Origin: Phycisphaeraceae bacterium
GTDB taxonomy: Bacteria > Planctomycetota > Phycisphaerae > Phycisphaerales > UBA1924
Length of the DNA: 64,000 nucleotides
Direction: 5' to 3'
NCBI GenBank assembly: GCA_019636615.1
Contig: JAHBXF010000001.1
Span: 496,001 to 560,000, forward strand
The number at the start of each line of letters is the position of its first letter. Position 1 is the first letter of the stretch. The translations under genes and the position numbers were made by a program. The notes beneath the pieces are model-generated. The model saw only the letters and a list, made by a program, of their open reading frames with translations. It searched no databases and was not told the DNA's origin. Of the stretch, positions 52,829-61,951 are shown piece by piece.

Positions 52829-53497
52829 GTGGGCCGTTTGCCAGGTGATCGCGCCGCCATTCCCCCTTCCACGCCCGACGGCGACGACGACGCCCGCATC
52901 GTCCAGCGCGCCCAGGCGGGCGACCGCGACGCCTGGGCCCTTCTCGTCAAGCGCCATCAAGACCGCGTCTTCGCCACCTGCTTTCAGATCGTCAAAGACC
53001 GCGAACTGGCCACCGACCTCACCCAGGACACCATGGTGAAGTTGATCCAGGGCATCGGCACCTTCGATGGGCGGGCCAAGTTCAGCACCTGGCTCACCCG
53101 CATCGCCATGAATGTCTGCCTCTCGCGGCTCAGGTCGCTCAAACTCCGCCGGCACGCGAGCGTCGAAGAGTTATCGGGCTCTGACGAGGGCGAAGGGCCC
53201 CGGCACGCCTTTGAGCAATCCCGGGAACTTTCGCAGCAGGCTCGCGTCGAAATGTCGGATGAGAAGGCCGCGCTCTCGGCCGCGCTCCACCTGCTCGATC
53301 CTGAGCAGCGTGCCATCCTTTACCTCTGCGACTGCCACGGACACACCTACGAGCAGATCGCCGAAACCTTTGGGGTGGCCGTGGGAACGGTCAAAAGCCG
53401 GATTTTTCGTGCCCGCGCGGCGTTGCGCCAAGCCATCGAACAGCACCGCTCCTCTCACGATCACCCCGCCTCCCCACGCCCGACACCCTCCCCATGA
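52829..53497 (+). CDS. ECF-type RNA polymerase sigma factor
   Basis: 222 residues from a GTG start. Region 2 is WALLVKRHQDRVFATCFQIVKDRELATDLTQDTMVKLIQGIGTFDG...FSTWLTRIAMNVCLSRLR, and region 4 is LDPEQRAILYLCDCHGHTYEQIAETFGVAVGTVKSRIFRARAAL, the helix-turn-helix that reads -35 boxes. The spacing matches extracytoplasmic-function sigma factors. The next gene overlaps its stop (ATGA), encodes a one-helix membrane protein and is presumably its anti-sigma factor. The N-terminus has a short Pro-rich lead. Confidence 0.9.
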   Translation: MGRLPGDRAAIPPSTPDGDDDARIVQRAQAGDRDAWALLVKRHQDRVFATCFQIVKDRELATDLTQDTMVKLIQGIGTFDGRAKFSTWLTRIAMNVCLSRLRSLKLRRHASVEELSGSDEGEGPRHAFEQSRELSQQARVEMSDEKAALSAALHLLDPEQRAILYLCDCHGHTYEQIAETFGVAVGTVKSRIFRARAALRQAIEQHRSSHDHPASPRPTPSP

Positions 53498-54675
53498 CCT
53501 CCCGTCCTTCACAACCCTGGCTTCATACCTCCGGCCTTGAGCAGGCCATCGCCGCCGTCGGCGAAGAGGTGTTGCTCGACTGGGTTGAGGGGCGGCTGCC
53601 CCCCGAGCGCATCGCCGCGCTCTCGCAGGGCCCCCAGGGTGCGCGTCTGGCCGCGACGGTGCGGGCCATGCAGGGCGACCGTAACACGTTGACCACGCTC
53701 GGCACGCTCGGCACGCTGCCCGCGATGAAAGCCCCCATCGACTTCACCGAGCGGGTGCTCGAAACCATCGACCGCGAGGCCCTCGCCGCGCTCACCCAGG
53801 GCCCAGCACTCGAAGACCACCCCCCGATCAACATCGAAACCTATCGCGCGCGGCGTGCGACCCCCTCCTGGGCCGGGCCCGTCGCCATCGCCGCGGGCGT
53901 GGCGCTTCTCGTCGGCGGTGCGGGCTATTTCGTCGCGCTCTCGGCGGGGCTCTTCTCGCGCGGCACACCCGCAGGCAGCGGCGGCCCCATCGCCCTTCAC
54001 GACGGCACCCCGGCGTCGAGCGATCATTCATCGGGCGCTTCGCCGCTGGGCATCGCGGCGCTCCAGCACGGCGGCGATGCTGCTCCGGGCGAGCCCGCAT
54101 CCGCCACCGCCGCATTGGCCGCCGCAGAGGCCGCGACCCTGGACTCTGCCGCAGAAACCGCCCGCCTCATTGCGCTGGCGCGCGAAGGGCGCCTCGTCAT
54201 CCGCGCTGTGGCACGCGAGCACGGCGAGCGCATCGCCTCGGTGTCGCCCCAGGTCATCGCCGCGCGCGATGGCGCGTGGAAACTCGGCGACCAGGTCGAT
54301 GCCGACGTTCTCGCCGCCGTGCGCCCCATCATGCACGAATCTCGCGCGAAGCGACAGGAAATCTCCCGCGCGATGCGCAGCATCGCCACGTCGCGCAGCG
54401 GTGCACCCATTCCACCAGAAGCCTCCGTGGCGCGGCCAGGCCGCAGCGTGAGCGACGAAGCCTTTGTACTAGACCTTGACGCCACCCCGCAAGCCTTCGA
54501 GGCCGCCTGCCGCGCCCTGCGCGAGCGCCTCGGGGCCGATGTCGTCTTCGACACACTCCCCGAGCCGCTGCCCCTGGCGCTGCCGGTAGATGTCGGCGAT
54601 ATGGCCTGGTGGAACAAGCCCGCCGACCACTGGTCCGCGCGGCTGAGCATCCCGCTGGTTGTCGAGCGGGATTGA
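53494..54675 (+). CDS. Putative anti-sigma factor, single-pass membrane protein
   Basis: 393 residues. Its ATG overlaps the stop of the sigma gene (ATGA), so the two are translationally coupled, the usual sign of a sigma/anti-sigma pair. The cytoplasmic N-terminus (about 125 residues, with EEVLLDWVEGRLPPERIAAL and NIETYRARR) would bind the sigma factor; the zinc motif HxxxCxxC is missing. One membrane helix (GPVAIAAGVALLVGGAGYFVAL, about 129-150) is followed by a large periplasmic Ala-rich domain that may sense an envelope signal. Family not recognised, so the assignment rests on position and topology. Confidence 0.7.
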   Translation: MTSRPSQPWLHTSGLEQAIAAVGEEVLLDWVEGRLPPERIAALSQGPQGARLAATVRAMQGDRNTLTTLGTLGTLPAMKAPIDFTERVLETIDREALAALTQGPALEDHPPINIETYRARRATPSWAGPVAIAAGVALLVGGAGYFVALSAGLFSRGTPAGSGGPIALHDGTPASSDHSSGASPLGIAALQHGGDAAPGEPASATAALAAAEAATLDSAAETARLIALAREGRLVIRAVAREHGERIASVSPQVIAARDGAWKLGDQVDADVLAAVRPIMHESRAKRQEISRAMRSIATSRSGAPIPPEASVARPGRSVSDEAFVLDLDATPQAFEAACRALRERLGADVVFDTLPEPLPLALPVDVGDMAWWNKPADHWSARLSIPLVVERD

Positions 54676-54940
54676 AGCCCCTATGCGAACCCCGGCCCTG
54701 CGGACGTTTGCGACAGGGCCCACCCTCTCATTTGTGCCTGATGTTCCCGTCAAGAACTCAGAGGCGCGTAAATCCACCCTTTAACTTGTTGAGACTCGGT
54801 ATTGCTGCCAACGGATGAAGAAAAAATGCGTCCGAGCGACAGGTATACGGCCTAAACGTCGACGCCGCTTAAACTCGGAGAGCGATCAGCACGGATGCTC
54901 AGCTCGTGTCGTAGCGATCTAAACGGGTTGGGCTGCTGGA

Positions 54941-55144
54941 TTAAACCGATGTGCGAAGTCCGAAAAACCGCGCACGATAGCGAGTTTCTTTCACCCTTTG
55001 CTTGTGACGCTCGGCAGACTTCAGCTGCTCCTCAATAAGGACGCGAACTCGCTCGAGCCGCGCCTCGATGTCTTGTTGGCTGCTAGCGGATTGGCACTTG
55101 CTCTCCTGGGTCGCATCGGTCTTGCCCGTTGTCGTGGTGGTCAT
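54941..55144 (-). CDS. Small coiled-coil protein downstream of the membrane protein
   Basis: 67 residues from ATG 55144, which follows GAGAGGAG by six bases. The N-terminus is Thr-rich (MTTTTTGKTD), then a charged heptad-like helix (DIEARLERVRVLIEEQLKSAERHKQRVKETRYRARF) that should form a coiled coil. No family recognised. It overlaps the 3' end of the upstream gene by about 60 bases in another frame, so translation is probably coupled. Confidence 0.5.
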   Translation of the reverse strand: MTTTTTGKTDATQESKCQSASSQQDIEARLERVRVLIEEQLKSAERHKQRVKETRYRARFFGLRTSV

Positions 55145-55793
55145 ACTGTGCTCCTCTCTCATTTACCACTCGAATTGTCTCTACGCTTTTCTGAGCCGTC
55201 TGTTCGCATTTAACCCAGGTATACAGGATCATCGACGTGATCGCGAACCCAACCGCAACGAAAAAGAGGGTCTGGGCCTTCATTATCGCCACACCCCGCC
55301 GCGCATTCCGGTCCTGCAAGTCGAGGGCGGCCTCTTGAGTGGCCGAGAACACCATCCCCGGAACCATCTTCCTTTCCGGCGCATCATCCTGAGTCAGGAC
55401 GAGATCGACAACCTTCTGGTCTAGCCACAAGTCCTCGCTGGCTGAAGACGAGAAGTGACTCGTGCCCAATCGGGTATCCAAGGCAATCCACAGGGCACAA
55501 GCAAGGCAACCGGTAGACCCAGCGAGACATTGCCAAAAAAAAACCAGCGGGACACTCAGTGGAGCGTTCAACACCACATCTAACTCTTTGCCCAGCGAAA
55601 AAACTTTCAGCCCGATAATCGCAGTGACACCCGTAAGGACTAAGTTCGTGCGGGCCGCGAGCCGAGCAGCATTCTGCTCCTCCGCCTTCCACATGCGGTC
55701 GGCATGGGCGATCAGCAACTGGAGTGCTTTTTCCTGCTCTGCATCCACGCAAAACCATAGCACTCCTGTAAACAGTCGGCAGTCAAGTCCCAA
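55083..55793 (-). CDS. Hypothetical two-to-four-helix membrane protein
   Basis: Up to 236 residues. The start is uncertain: the frame opens with a TTG, and a GTG at 55748 is another choice. A charged helix (AEQEKALQLLIAHADRMWKAEEQNAARLAART) precedes two hydrophobic segments (NLVLTGVTAIIGLKVFSL and LSVPLVFFWQCLAGSTGCLACALWIAL), a soluble middle with STQEAALDLQDRNARRGVAIM, and a last membrane segment (TLFFVAVGFAITSMILYTWV). The helix-then-membrane-pair layout is reminiscent of SLATT-type effector proteins in nucleotide-signalling defence systems, but the match is only structural in style. Followed by and overlapping the small coiled-coil gene. Confidence 0.5.
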   Translation of the reverse strand: MGLDCRLFTGVLWFCVDAEQEKALQLLIAHADRMWKAEEQNAARLAARTNLVLTGVTAIIGLKVFSLGKELDVVLNAPLSVPLVFFWQCLAGSTGCLACALWIALDTRLGTSHFSSSASEDLWLDQKVVDLVLTQDDAPERKMVPGMVFSATQEAALDLQDRNARRGVAIMKAQTLFFVAVGFAITSMILYTWVKCEQTAQKSVETIRVVNERGAQYDHHDNGQDRCDPGEQVPIR

Positions 55794-55949
55794 ACTTACC
55801 AGAAAGGAGCTTGAGAACGAGTCTCAACTGTGATACCGTTGTCTGGTGTCGCGACTGTGCCACCAAAGTCCGATTTGCGGGTATTTTTGTCTTCTGCAAT
55901 GACCGCCTCTGTGGGCTGTCGGCACGGGGTGGGGCTCGAAGGAGGCTGG

Positions 55950-56321
55950 GTGGAGCACACGAAACGAAGCGACCCCGCGGCAAGCCCAATAACTGGCCGG
56001 TCTGCCTCCGCGCCGGCCTCCGAGCCGGGTGCGTGTTGCGGCGAACCGGAAGGGTGCGTCACGACCGGATCGCCGCCGGTAGCCCTGACCGCGATGCGCG
56101 CCGGGCAGGTGGGCGTGGTCTGCGAAACGTGTCTCGACCCGCGCGACGCCGCGATGCTGCGCGCCATGGGCCTGCGCCCGCGGGCGCAGGTGCGTGTCTG
56201 CCGCCTGGGGCAGCCGTGCATCATCGAAGTTGTCTCCGGCGGGCGCGGGTGCTGCCGCATCGGGCTCGCGTGGGATCTTGCCTCGCGCGTGATGATCGGC
56301 GTGGCGGTGACGGGCGGCTGA
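55950..56321 (+). CDS. feoA: FeoA-domain protein
   Basis: FeoA is a small SH3-like partner of the FeoB ferrous iron permease. The core of about 76 residues is AGQVGVVCETCLDPRDAAMLRAMGLRPRAQVRVCRLGQPCIIEVVSGGRGCCRIGLAWDLASRVMIGVAV; family members are 75-85 residues. Upstream, the frame is open for another 85 residues: a Cys-containing stretch (GACCGEPEGC). The GTG at 55950 has AAGGAGG four bases upstream and is preferred, giving 123 residues; an ATG at 55899 and one at 56091 (core only) are alternatives. Several Cys residues (CETC, CC) are unusual in FeoA. It is followed ten bases later by feoB. Confidence 0.75.
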   Translation: MEHTKRSDPAASPITGRSASAPASEPGACCGEPEGCVTTGSPPVALTAMRAGQVGVVCETCLDPRDAAMLRAMGLRPRAQVRVCRLGQPCIIEVVSGGRGCCRIGLAWDLASRVMIGVAVTGG

Positions 56322-56331
56322 AAAGGCGACG

Positions 56332-58455
56332 ATGATGACCACCGGCACGCGCAACGAAGAACCCCACAACGCGCAGCACGACACCGGGGGCAGCGAGTGC
56401 GCCCCGCTGCGGGCCGCGCTCATCGGCAACCCCAACACCGGAAAAACAACACTCTTCAACCGCCTGAGCGGGCTCCGGCACAAGACGGGCAACTTCCCCG
56501 GCACCACGCAGGAAGCGCGGGTGGGGTATGCGCAGAGGCCGGGTGGCGAGGTTGAGATCATCGACCTGCCGGGGATCTACTCGCTCGAACTCGATTCGGG
56601 CGAGTCGGAGGTGTGCCGGCGCGTGCTGGCGGGCACACTGGCCGCGCCCGGCGCGCCCGTGCGATCTCCCGAGGTGGTGTGCGTGGTGGTTGATGCAACC
56701 AACCTGTCGCGCAACCTGCTGCTCGTTGGCGAGGTGCTGCGTCGGCGGCTGCCCACGGTGGTTGTGCTGAACATGATCGACCTGGCCCGCTCGCGGGGCG
56801 TTCACATCGACACCGGTGTGCTCTCGCAGGAACTCGGGTGCGCCGTGATCACCACCAGCGCGCGCCGGGGCGAAGGTGTAGAGGCCATCGCCCCCGCGCT
56901 GGGCGAAGCGTCGATCCCCAACCAGACGCCCCCGGGCACTCAAGACGGGCTTGAAGCCTGGGCCGACCGGGTGAGTGAAGCCGCGTGCGCGGGCGGCACC
57001 TCACGGACAGACGACACCCTCACCGACCGCATCGATCACGTCGTCACGCACCCCCTCTGGGGCGTGCTCGTCTTTGCCGCGGTGATGACGGCGCTCTTCT
57101 GGTCCATCTTCAGCGTGGCGCAGATCCCCATGGCCCTCATCGAGGCCGTCTTCGACGGCAACCCCGATCTTGTCGCCGCGTGGCAGCCCGAGTGGCTCGC
57201 GGCGATGGTGGGCCAGGGGCTTTCGGGGCTGGTGCGGCACGTGCTGCCCGAGGGGTTCATCGCAGACCTCATGGCCGGGGGCGTGGTCAGCGGCATCGGC
57301 GCTACGGTGGTCTTTCTGCCCCAGATCTGCATTCTCTTCTTTCTCATCAGCCTGCTCGAAGACACCGGCTATCTGGCGCGCGCGGCCTTCGTGATGGACC
57401 GCGTGCTTCGGCCCCTGGGCCTGCCGGGCCACAGTTTCATGCCGCTGCTGTCGAGCCATGCGTGCGCCCTGCCGGGCATCATCGCGTGCCGCGCCATCCC
57501 CGACCGGCGCGAACGCCTCGCGACGATCCTCGTCGCGCCCTTCATGACATGCTCGGCCCGCCTGCCGGTGTACGTGATGATGGCGGGCATTCTCTTCGCG
57601 GGGCGGCCGCTGATGGCGGCGCTGGCGTTTGTCGGGTGCTATGCGCTGGGCATCGCCGCGGGGTGCGTCAGCGCGCTCATCGCACGCCGGACCATCCTGC
57701 GCGGGCCAAGCCGCGCCATGGCGCTCGAACTGCCAACCTATAAACTGCCGAGCCTGCGCACCGCGGCGGTCATGACGATCGACCGCGGCGCGATGTTCAT
57801 GAAGAAGGCCGGCACGATCATCCTGGCCATCTGCATCGTGCTCTGGTGGCTGGGCGCCTTCCCGCGAGTCGAGCCCCCGGCGGCCGTGCAAGAGGCCCGC
57901 GCCGTGGCCGAGCGCGTTCGCGCCGGCGAAGAGAGCGCGGCCGACGCGCTGCGCCTGTTCGTTCCGGAGTTTGCAGGAGCGCCGGCGCAGGCCGAAGAAG
58001 CGGCCGATGCCATCGAGGCCCGCGCCGACGCCCTTGAGGCCACCGACGCCAAGGCCAGGTCGTACATCGGGCGCATGGGTCGCGCCGTGCAGCCGATCTT
58101 CGCGCCCCTGGGCTTTGACTGGCAGTTGTCCGTGGGTGTGCTCACCAGTTTCGCAGCGCGCGAGGTCTTTGTCTCAACCATGGCCGTGATCGTCACCGGC
58201 AGCGACGACGCCGAAGACCAGGGCGTGCTCGACGCCATCGCCGGCGCCACCCGCGACGACGGCGTGACGCCGGTCTTTACCCCGGCTGTTTCGTGGGCGG
58301 TGCTCATCTTCTACGTGCTGGCGATGCAGTGCCTGCCCACCCTGGCCGTCACCGCCCGCGAGAGCGGGCACGTGAAGTGGGCCCTGCTGCAACTGGTGTG
58401 GATGAGCGTGCTCGCCTACGGCGCGGCCGCGCTCACCTTCGCGCTGATGTCATAA
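56332..58455 (+). CDS. feoB: Ferrous iron transport protein FeoB
   Basis: 707 residues, standard length. The cytoplasmic G domain has G1 GNPNTGKTT (32-40), the switch-type FPGTTQE, G3 DLPGIYS and G4 NMID, followed by a helical GDI-like part. The membrane part carries the two Gate motifs around SGIGATVVFLPQICILFFLISLLEDTGYLARAAFVMD and RLPVYVMMAGILF, and the C-terminus includes a coiled region (AEEAADAIEARADALEA). Imports Fe(II) in anoxic or microoxic conditions. Two-gene operon with feoA; no Fur box could be identified. Confidence 0.95.
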   Translation: MMTTGTRNEEPHNAQHDTGGSECAPLRAALIGNPNTGKTTLFNRLSGLRHKTGNFPGTTQEARVGYAQRPGGEVEIIDLPGIYSLELDSGESEVCRRVLAGTLAAPGAPVRSPEVVCVVVDATNLSRNLLLVGEVLRRRLPTVVVLNMIDLARSRGVHIDTGVLSQELGCAVITTSARRGEGVEAIAPALGEASIPNQTPPGTQDGLEAWADRVSEAACAGGTSRTDDTLTDRIDHVVTHPLWGVLVFAAVMTALFWSIFSVAQIPMALIEAVFDGNPDLVAAWQPEWLAAMVGQGLSGLVRHVLPEGFIADLMAGGVVSGIGATVVFLPQICILFFLISLLEDTGYLARAAFVMDRVLRPLGLPGHSFMPLLSSHACALPGIIACRAIPDRRERLATILVAPFMTCSARLPVYVMMAGILFAGRPLMAALAFVGCYALGIAAGCVSALIARRTILRGPSRAMALELPTYKLPSLRTAAVMTIDRGAMFMKKAGTIILAICIVLWWLGAFPRVEPPAAVQEARAVAERVRAGEESAADALRLFVPEFAGAPAQAEEAADAIEARADALEATDAKARSYIGRMGRAVQPIFAPLGFDWQLSVGVLTSFAAREVFVSTMAVIVTGSDDAEDQGVLDAIAGATRDDGVTPVFTPAVSWAVLIFYVLAMQCLPTLAVTARESGHVKWALLQLVWMSVLAYGAAALTFALMS

Positions 58456-58475
58456 CCGGGCCAGTCCCCGCCCGA

Positions 58476-58754
58476 TCACGGGGCGGGCGGTGTGCCGCGC
58501 GTCTTCCCGGGGGGTGCCCCGTCCGGGGGCAGTTCGATCTCTTCGATCACCGTGCGTCGCAGCGTGACTTTGCCCTGCGGGGTGTCGCGGGTTTCCTGCT
58601 CGACCTCATGCCGGGTCACGCGGCGCGTCGGGGCCTTGGCCGGCTCGGCGGTGATGCCCTTCCAGACATGACCAAAGAACTCACCCAGCGCACGCATGGT
58701 GGTTTTGTCCCCCTGCTCGGGTGTTCTGGGGGGTTGTTGCGGCGCGGCGCCCAT
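58476..58754 (-). CDS. Small hypothetical protein
   Basis: 92 residues from ATG 58754, or 73 from the ATG at 58697. The conserved-looking core is MRALGEFFGHVWKGITAEP followed by VTRHEVEQETRDTPQGKVTLRRTVIEEIELPPD, a short beta-hairpin pattern with a Lys/Arg-rich start, then a Pro-rich end. No signal peptide or known family. Convergent with feoB (20 bases between stops) and divergent from the O-antigen-ligase-type gene. Confidence 0.5.
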   Translation of the reverse strand: MGAAPQQPPRTPEQGDKTTMRALGEFFGHVWKGITAEPAKAPTRRVTRHEVEQETRDTPQGKVTLRRTVIEEIELPPDGAPPGKTRGTPPAP

Positions 58755-58925
58755 GGCTGAGAGAAGCGTACGTCGCGGGAGGGGCCGGCGGGCGGGGGTT
58801 GCTACCCTCAGAGGCAGCCCCGCGGCGGGGCCGCGACGCCGCTGGTTTGTCCGCCGCCGGGGTCGATTCGCGCCCCGTTTGCCCGAACACGCAGCGCCCA
58901 CCGACCGATACAAGTTGCTGAAACG

Positions 58926-60341
58926 ATGGAAGCCCTCTTCACCAGCGACAACATCTGGAAACTGCTCCTGGCCGGCATGGTCGGCGTGGCGGTGGTGTTC
59001 AGCCTGCTGCGCTCGGCCAGGGCCGGCATGCTGGTCATCGGCGTCATGCTGTTTCTCTCCGGCATGGGGCTGACCAAGGAACAAGGGCAGAACACCGACT
59101 TCCGCACCTGGCTCTTCCCGCTGCAGGCCAACCGGCCATACCTCTACGCCGCGTGCGCCGCCCTGCTCACCATGGGCGTGCTCATCCACGCGGGCCGGTT
59201 GAACATGCGCAACGTGCCGGGCCTGGGGTGGCTCTTTGTGCTGCTGGGCATCTACATGGGCACGGTCACCATCTTCCACGACGGCGTGGGGGCCGGCGTC
59301 TCGGCCATCTTCTTCGCTATTTTCACCATCGTGCCCATGCTGCTCGTGGTGCCCTCGATCTTGAAAGAATGGGACGACTGGGTCGGCGTGCTCCGGGCCA
59401 TCGCCGTCTCCGGCGCGGTCTGGACCATCGCCTGCACCGTGCAGTTCCTCGTGAATCAGAACGTGCTGCTCACCGGCGCCGGCAGGCGTTTCGTGGGGCT
59501 CTCGGGCAACCCGCAGCACGCGGCCAACTTCTCGGCCGTCATCGCCATGGTGGCGACCTGGCTGGTGCTCAACGACGCCAAGAAGCGGTGGAAGCCCCTG
59601 TGGATCTTCGTGGCGGCCAGCCACGTCGTCTTCGTGCTGTGGACGGGCAGCCGCACGGGCCTGCTCTGCGGCCTCATCGGCATGACCGCGATTTTCTACG
59701 CACGCATCGGGCGCGCCGTCTTCTTCGCCCCGGTCATCGCCGGCGCGATCTACGGCCTGGTCACCCTCGCCACGGCCATGGGCGTGCAGTTCGGCTTCGA
59801 GCGCCTCACCTCAACCCAGGACACCCGCACCGAGAAGTGGTGGACCCTGTGGGAAAACGGGCTTGCAAACCCCATCATCGGCATGGGCCTGCAAGAGGCG
59901 GGCGGCAGCGAGAACGGCTTCCTCTACGGCTTCGCGTCGTACGGCATCGGTGTGCCGCTGCTGCTCCTGCTCTACATGTTCATCTCCATCTTCATCTGCC
60001 TGCGACTGCTGCGCACCCGGTTCAGCGTCGGGCCCATGGGCAAGCGCCTCGTTGACCTCTGCATCGGCTTCTTCGCCATCTACTGGGTGGGCAACCTGCT
60101 CGAGGGCTATGCCATCGCGCGCATGTCCCCTCAACTCATCTTCATCATCATCTTCGCGTGCCTCTCGGCGGCCCTGCTCAACAAAGCCCGCGACGAACAG
60201 GCCGAGGCCGCCGAGTTGGCCGAGCACCTCGCCGAGAACCCCCAGCCGCTGCCCGAAGGCCATGAAGGGCACCCGCCGCTGGACGACCTCTCCGACGGGC
60301 AGGACTATTCGTGGTACGGCCGGCGTGAAGCCACCGAATAA
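58926..60341 (+). CDS. O-antigen ligase/polymerase family membrane protein (Wzy_C)
   Basis: 471 residues with about ten membrane helices. The family signatures are RFVGLSGNPQHAANF (first cytoplasmic turn), WTGSRTGLLCGLIGM (conserved periplasmic Arg/Gly loop), and a long loop with SENGFLYGFASYGIGVPLLLLLY. Such enzymes join O-antigen or polymerise repeat units in the outer leaflet of the inner membrane. The tail is acidic and Pro-rich (about 60 residues: ELAEHLAENPQPLPEGHEGH). A single-gene unit; the glycosyltransferase and exporter genes 45 kb away may serve the same surface polymer, but that is inference. Confidence 0.75.
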   Translation: MEALFTSDNIWKLLLAGMVGVAVVFSLLRSARAGMLVIGVMLFLSGMGLTKEQGQNTDFRTWLFPLQANRPYLYAACAALLTMGVLIHAGRLNMRNVPGLGWLFVLLGIYMGTVTIFHDGVGAGVSAIFFAIFTIVPMLLVVPSILKEWDDWVGVLRAIAVSGAVWTIACTVQFLVNQNVLLTGAGRRFVGLSGNPQHAANFSAVIAMVATWLVLNDAKKRWKPLWIFVAASHVVFVLWTGSRTGLLCGLIGMTAIFYARIGRAVFFAPVIAGAIYGLVTLATAMGVQFGFERLTSTQDTRTEKWWTLWENGLANPIIGMGLQEAGGSENGFLYGFASYGIGVPLLLLLYMFISIFICLRLLRTRFSVGPMGKRLVDLCIGFFAIYWVGNLLEGYAIARMSPQLIFIIIFACLSAALLNKARDEQAEAAELAEHLAENPQPLPEGHEGHPPLDDLSDGQDYSWYGRREATE

Positions 60342-60434
60342 ACCCGCGCCCCCCGGCCGGGCTCTGCCCCCCGACGCACAATCTTCACACCCCCCCGCGC
60401 CGCCCGCGCACACAGGCCGCGCTACGGTCTTTGC

Positions 60435-61775
60435 GTGCGAACGCTCGACCTCTCCCACGAACCGACGATTGTGCCGCTGATCGCGATGCTGCAATCGATG
60501 TCGGCGGCGACCGACCCCAACGCCATCCTCGGGGCGTTCCTCGCCCAGTACGGACGCGTGCGGGGCATCGAGGCTTTCGCGGGCATCAAGCCGGTCGACG
60601 GCGACGACGGCGCGTACAGGGTGCTCTACGCCGTGCGACCGGGCGACGCGGTGAACGGGCACGCGGCCCACGCCCGCGATATCTCCCCCCAGGGGCTGGC
60701 CAGACTGCCGATCCACCGCGACCCCTTCCTCGCGCAGATCACGCGCGGCCGCTGCCCCTCGATGAACTTTGACATCCCCCGTGTCAACGACCCGCATGTG
60801 GGCCCCGTCGTCGAAGGCCTCACCTCGTGCATGGCCCTGCCCATCTTCCACGGCGAAAAAATCGTCGAATGGACTCTGGCCTTCGGCACACGCTCCGACG
60901 CCGAGATCGCCGCGCGAGACGTGGGACAGGCCACCATGACCGCGAACCTGCTCGGCGCGGCCAACCGGCACGCCGAGGTGCTGCTCGAAGTCAAACGCCT
61001 CAACTCGGCCCTGCGCGATCAACTCGACGGCATCGCCCGCGTGCAGCAATCGCTGCTGCCGGCACGCATCCCCAGCATCCCCGGCCTCGAAATCTCCACC
61101 AGTTACCTCACCAGCGACGCGGCGGGCGGCGATTACTACGACTTCTTCCCCATGCACGACGGCCGATGGGGCATCCTCATCGCGGATGTCTCGGGCCACG
61201 GCGCCGCCGCGGCCACCGTCATGGCCATGCTGCACGCGATCGTCCACTGCTACGAACCGCGCGACGCCGCCGCACCCATCGACCCCGCCGCGGTGATGGC
61301 CTTCGCCAACCGGCGGCTGGTCGCGGCCAACCTCGACGGCATGTTTGTCACGGCCTTCTTCGCCGTGTATGACCCGCCCGCGGGTGTGCTGCGCTACGCC
61401 AACTGGGGGCACAACCCTCCGCGCCTCAAGAGCGGGCCCAGCGGCGAGGTGATGGAACTCGCCCAGGCGGCCACGCTGCCGCTGGGCATCATCGACGATG
61501 CGCCCGCGAGCGGCTCGGCGGTGGTCACGCTGTCGCCGATGGACACCGTCATCCTCTACACCGACGGCATCACCGAAGCCTTCAGCCCGTCGAAAGAGAT
61601 GTTCGGCGTGCAGCGGCTCGATGCCGCGCTGGCGAAATGCACGGGCCAGCCCGCCTGCGTGGTTGATTCAATCCACGGCGCGCTCTATTCGCACCGCGGC
61701 TCTGCCACGCGCGACGACGACCAGACCATCGTGGCGATGCGCTTCCACGGCCTGGGCGCCCCGCCTCGCACATGA
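60435..61775 (+). CDS. PP2C-type SpoIIE phosphatase with N-terminal GAF-like domain
   Basis: 446 residues from a GTG start. The N-terminal 190 residues form a GAF-like sensor (AATDPNAILGAFLAQYGRVRGIEAFAGI...FHGEKIVEWTLAFGTRSD), a short helix follows (NSALRDQLDGIARVQQSLLP), and residues about 225-446 are the SpoIIE/RsbU phosphatase with metal ligands in DAAGGDYYDFF, ADVSGHGAAAATVMAML, ANWGHNPP, YTDGITEAF and DDDQTIVAM. In the family these dephosphorylate anti-anti-sigma factors and control general stress sigma factors. No anti-sigma gene is adjacent, so its partner is unknown. Confidence 0.88.
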   Translation: MRTLDLSHEPTIVPLIAMLQSMSAATDPNAILGAFLAQYGRVRGIEAFAGIKPVDGDDGAYRVLYAVRPGDAVNGHAAHARDISPQGLARLPIHRDPFLAQITRGRCPSMNFDIPRVNDPHVGPVVEGLTSCMALPIFHGEKIVEWTLAFGTRSDAEIAARDVGQATMTANLLGAANRHAEVLLEVKRLNSALRDQLDGIARVQQSLLPARIPSIPGLEISTSYLTSDAAGGDYYDFFPMHDGRWGILIADVSGHGAAAATVMAMLHAIVHCYEPRDAAAPIDPAAVMAFANRRLVAANLDGMFVTAFFAVYDPPAGVLRYANWGHNPPRLKSGPSGEVMELAQAATLPLGIIDDAPASGSAVVTLSPMDTVILYTDGITEAFSPSKEMFGVQRLDAALAKCTGQPACVVDSIHGALYSHRGSATRDDDQTIVAMRFHGLGAPPRT

Positions 61776-61951
61776 AAGCAAACCCCCAAGGCCACGCGAA
61801 CTGGCCCCGCGCGCGGCCCCACGAGCCCGCCCCATGAGCCAACCCAGCGGGCGCACGCGCAGCGCGAGCACAGGCCAGCCAAGGCCGCGCGGCACCCACG
61901 GCCGAACCCGCGCCCACCGGCGTGCGTACGATCCCCTGATCTTTGACAACT

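Noticed and set aside
61918-61951. Promoter for tmRNA using TACGAT
   Set aside because: The box lies about 20 bases before the RNA start, too far for a -10 element, and no -35 partner was found.
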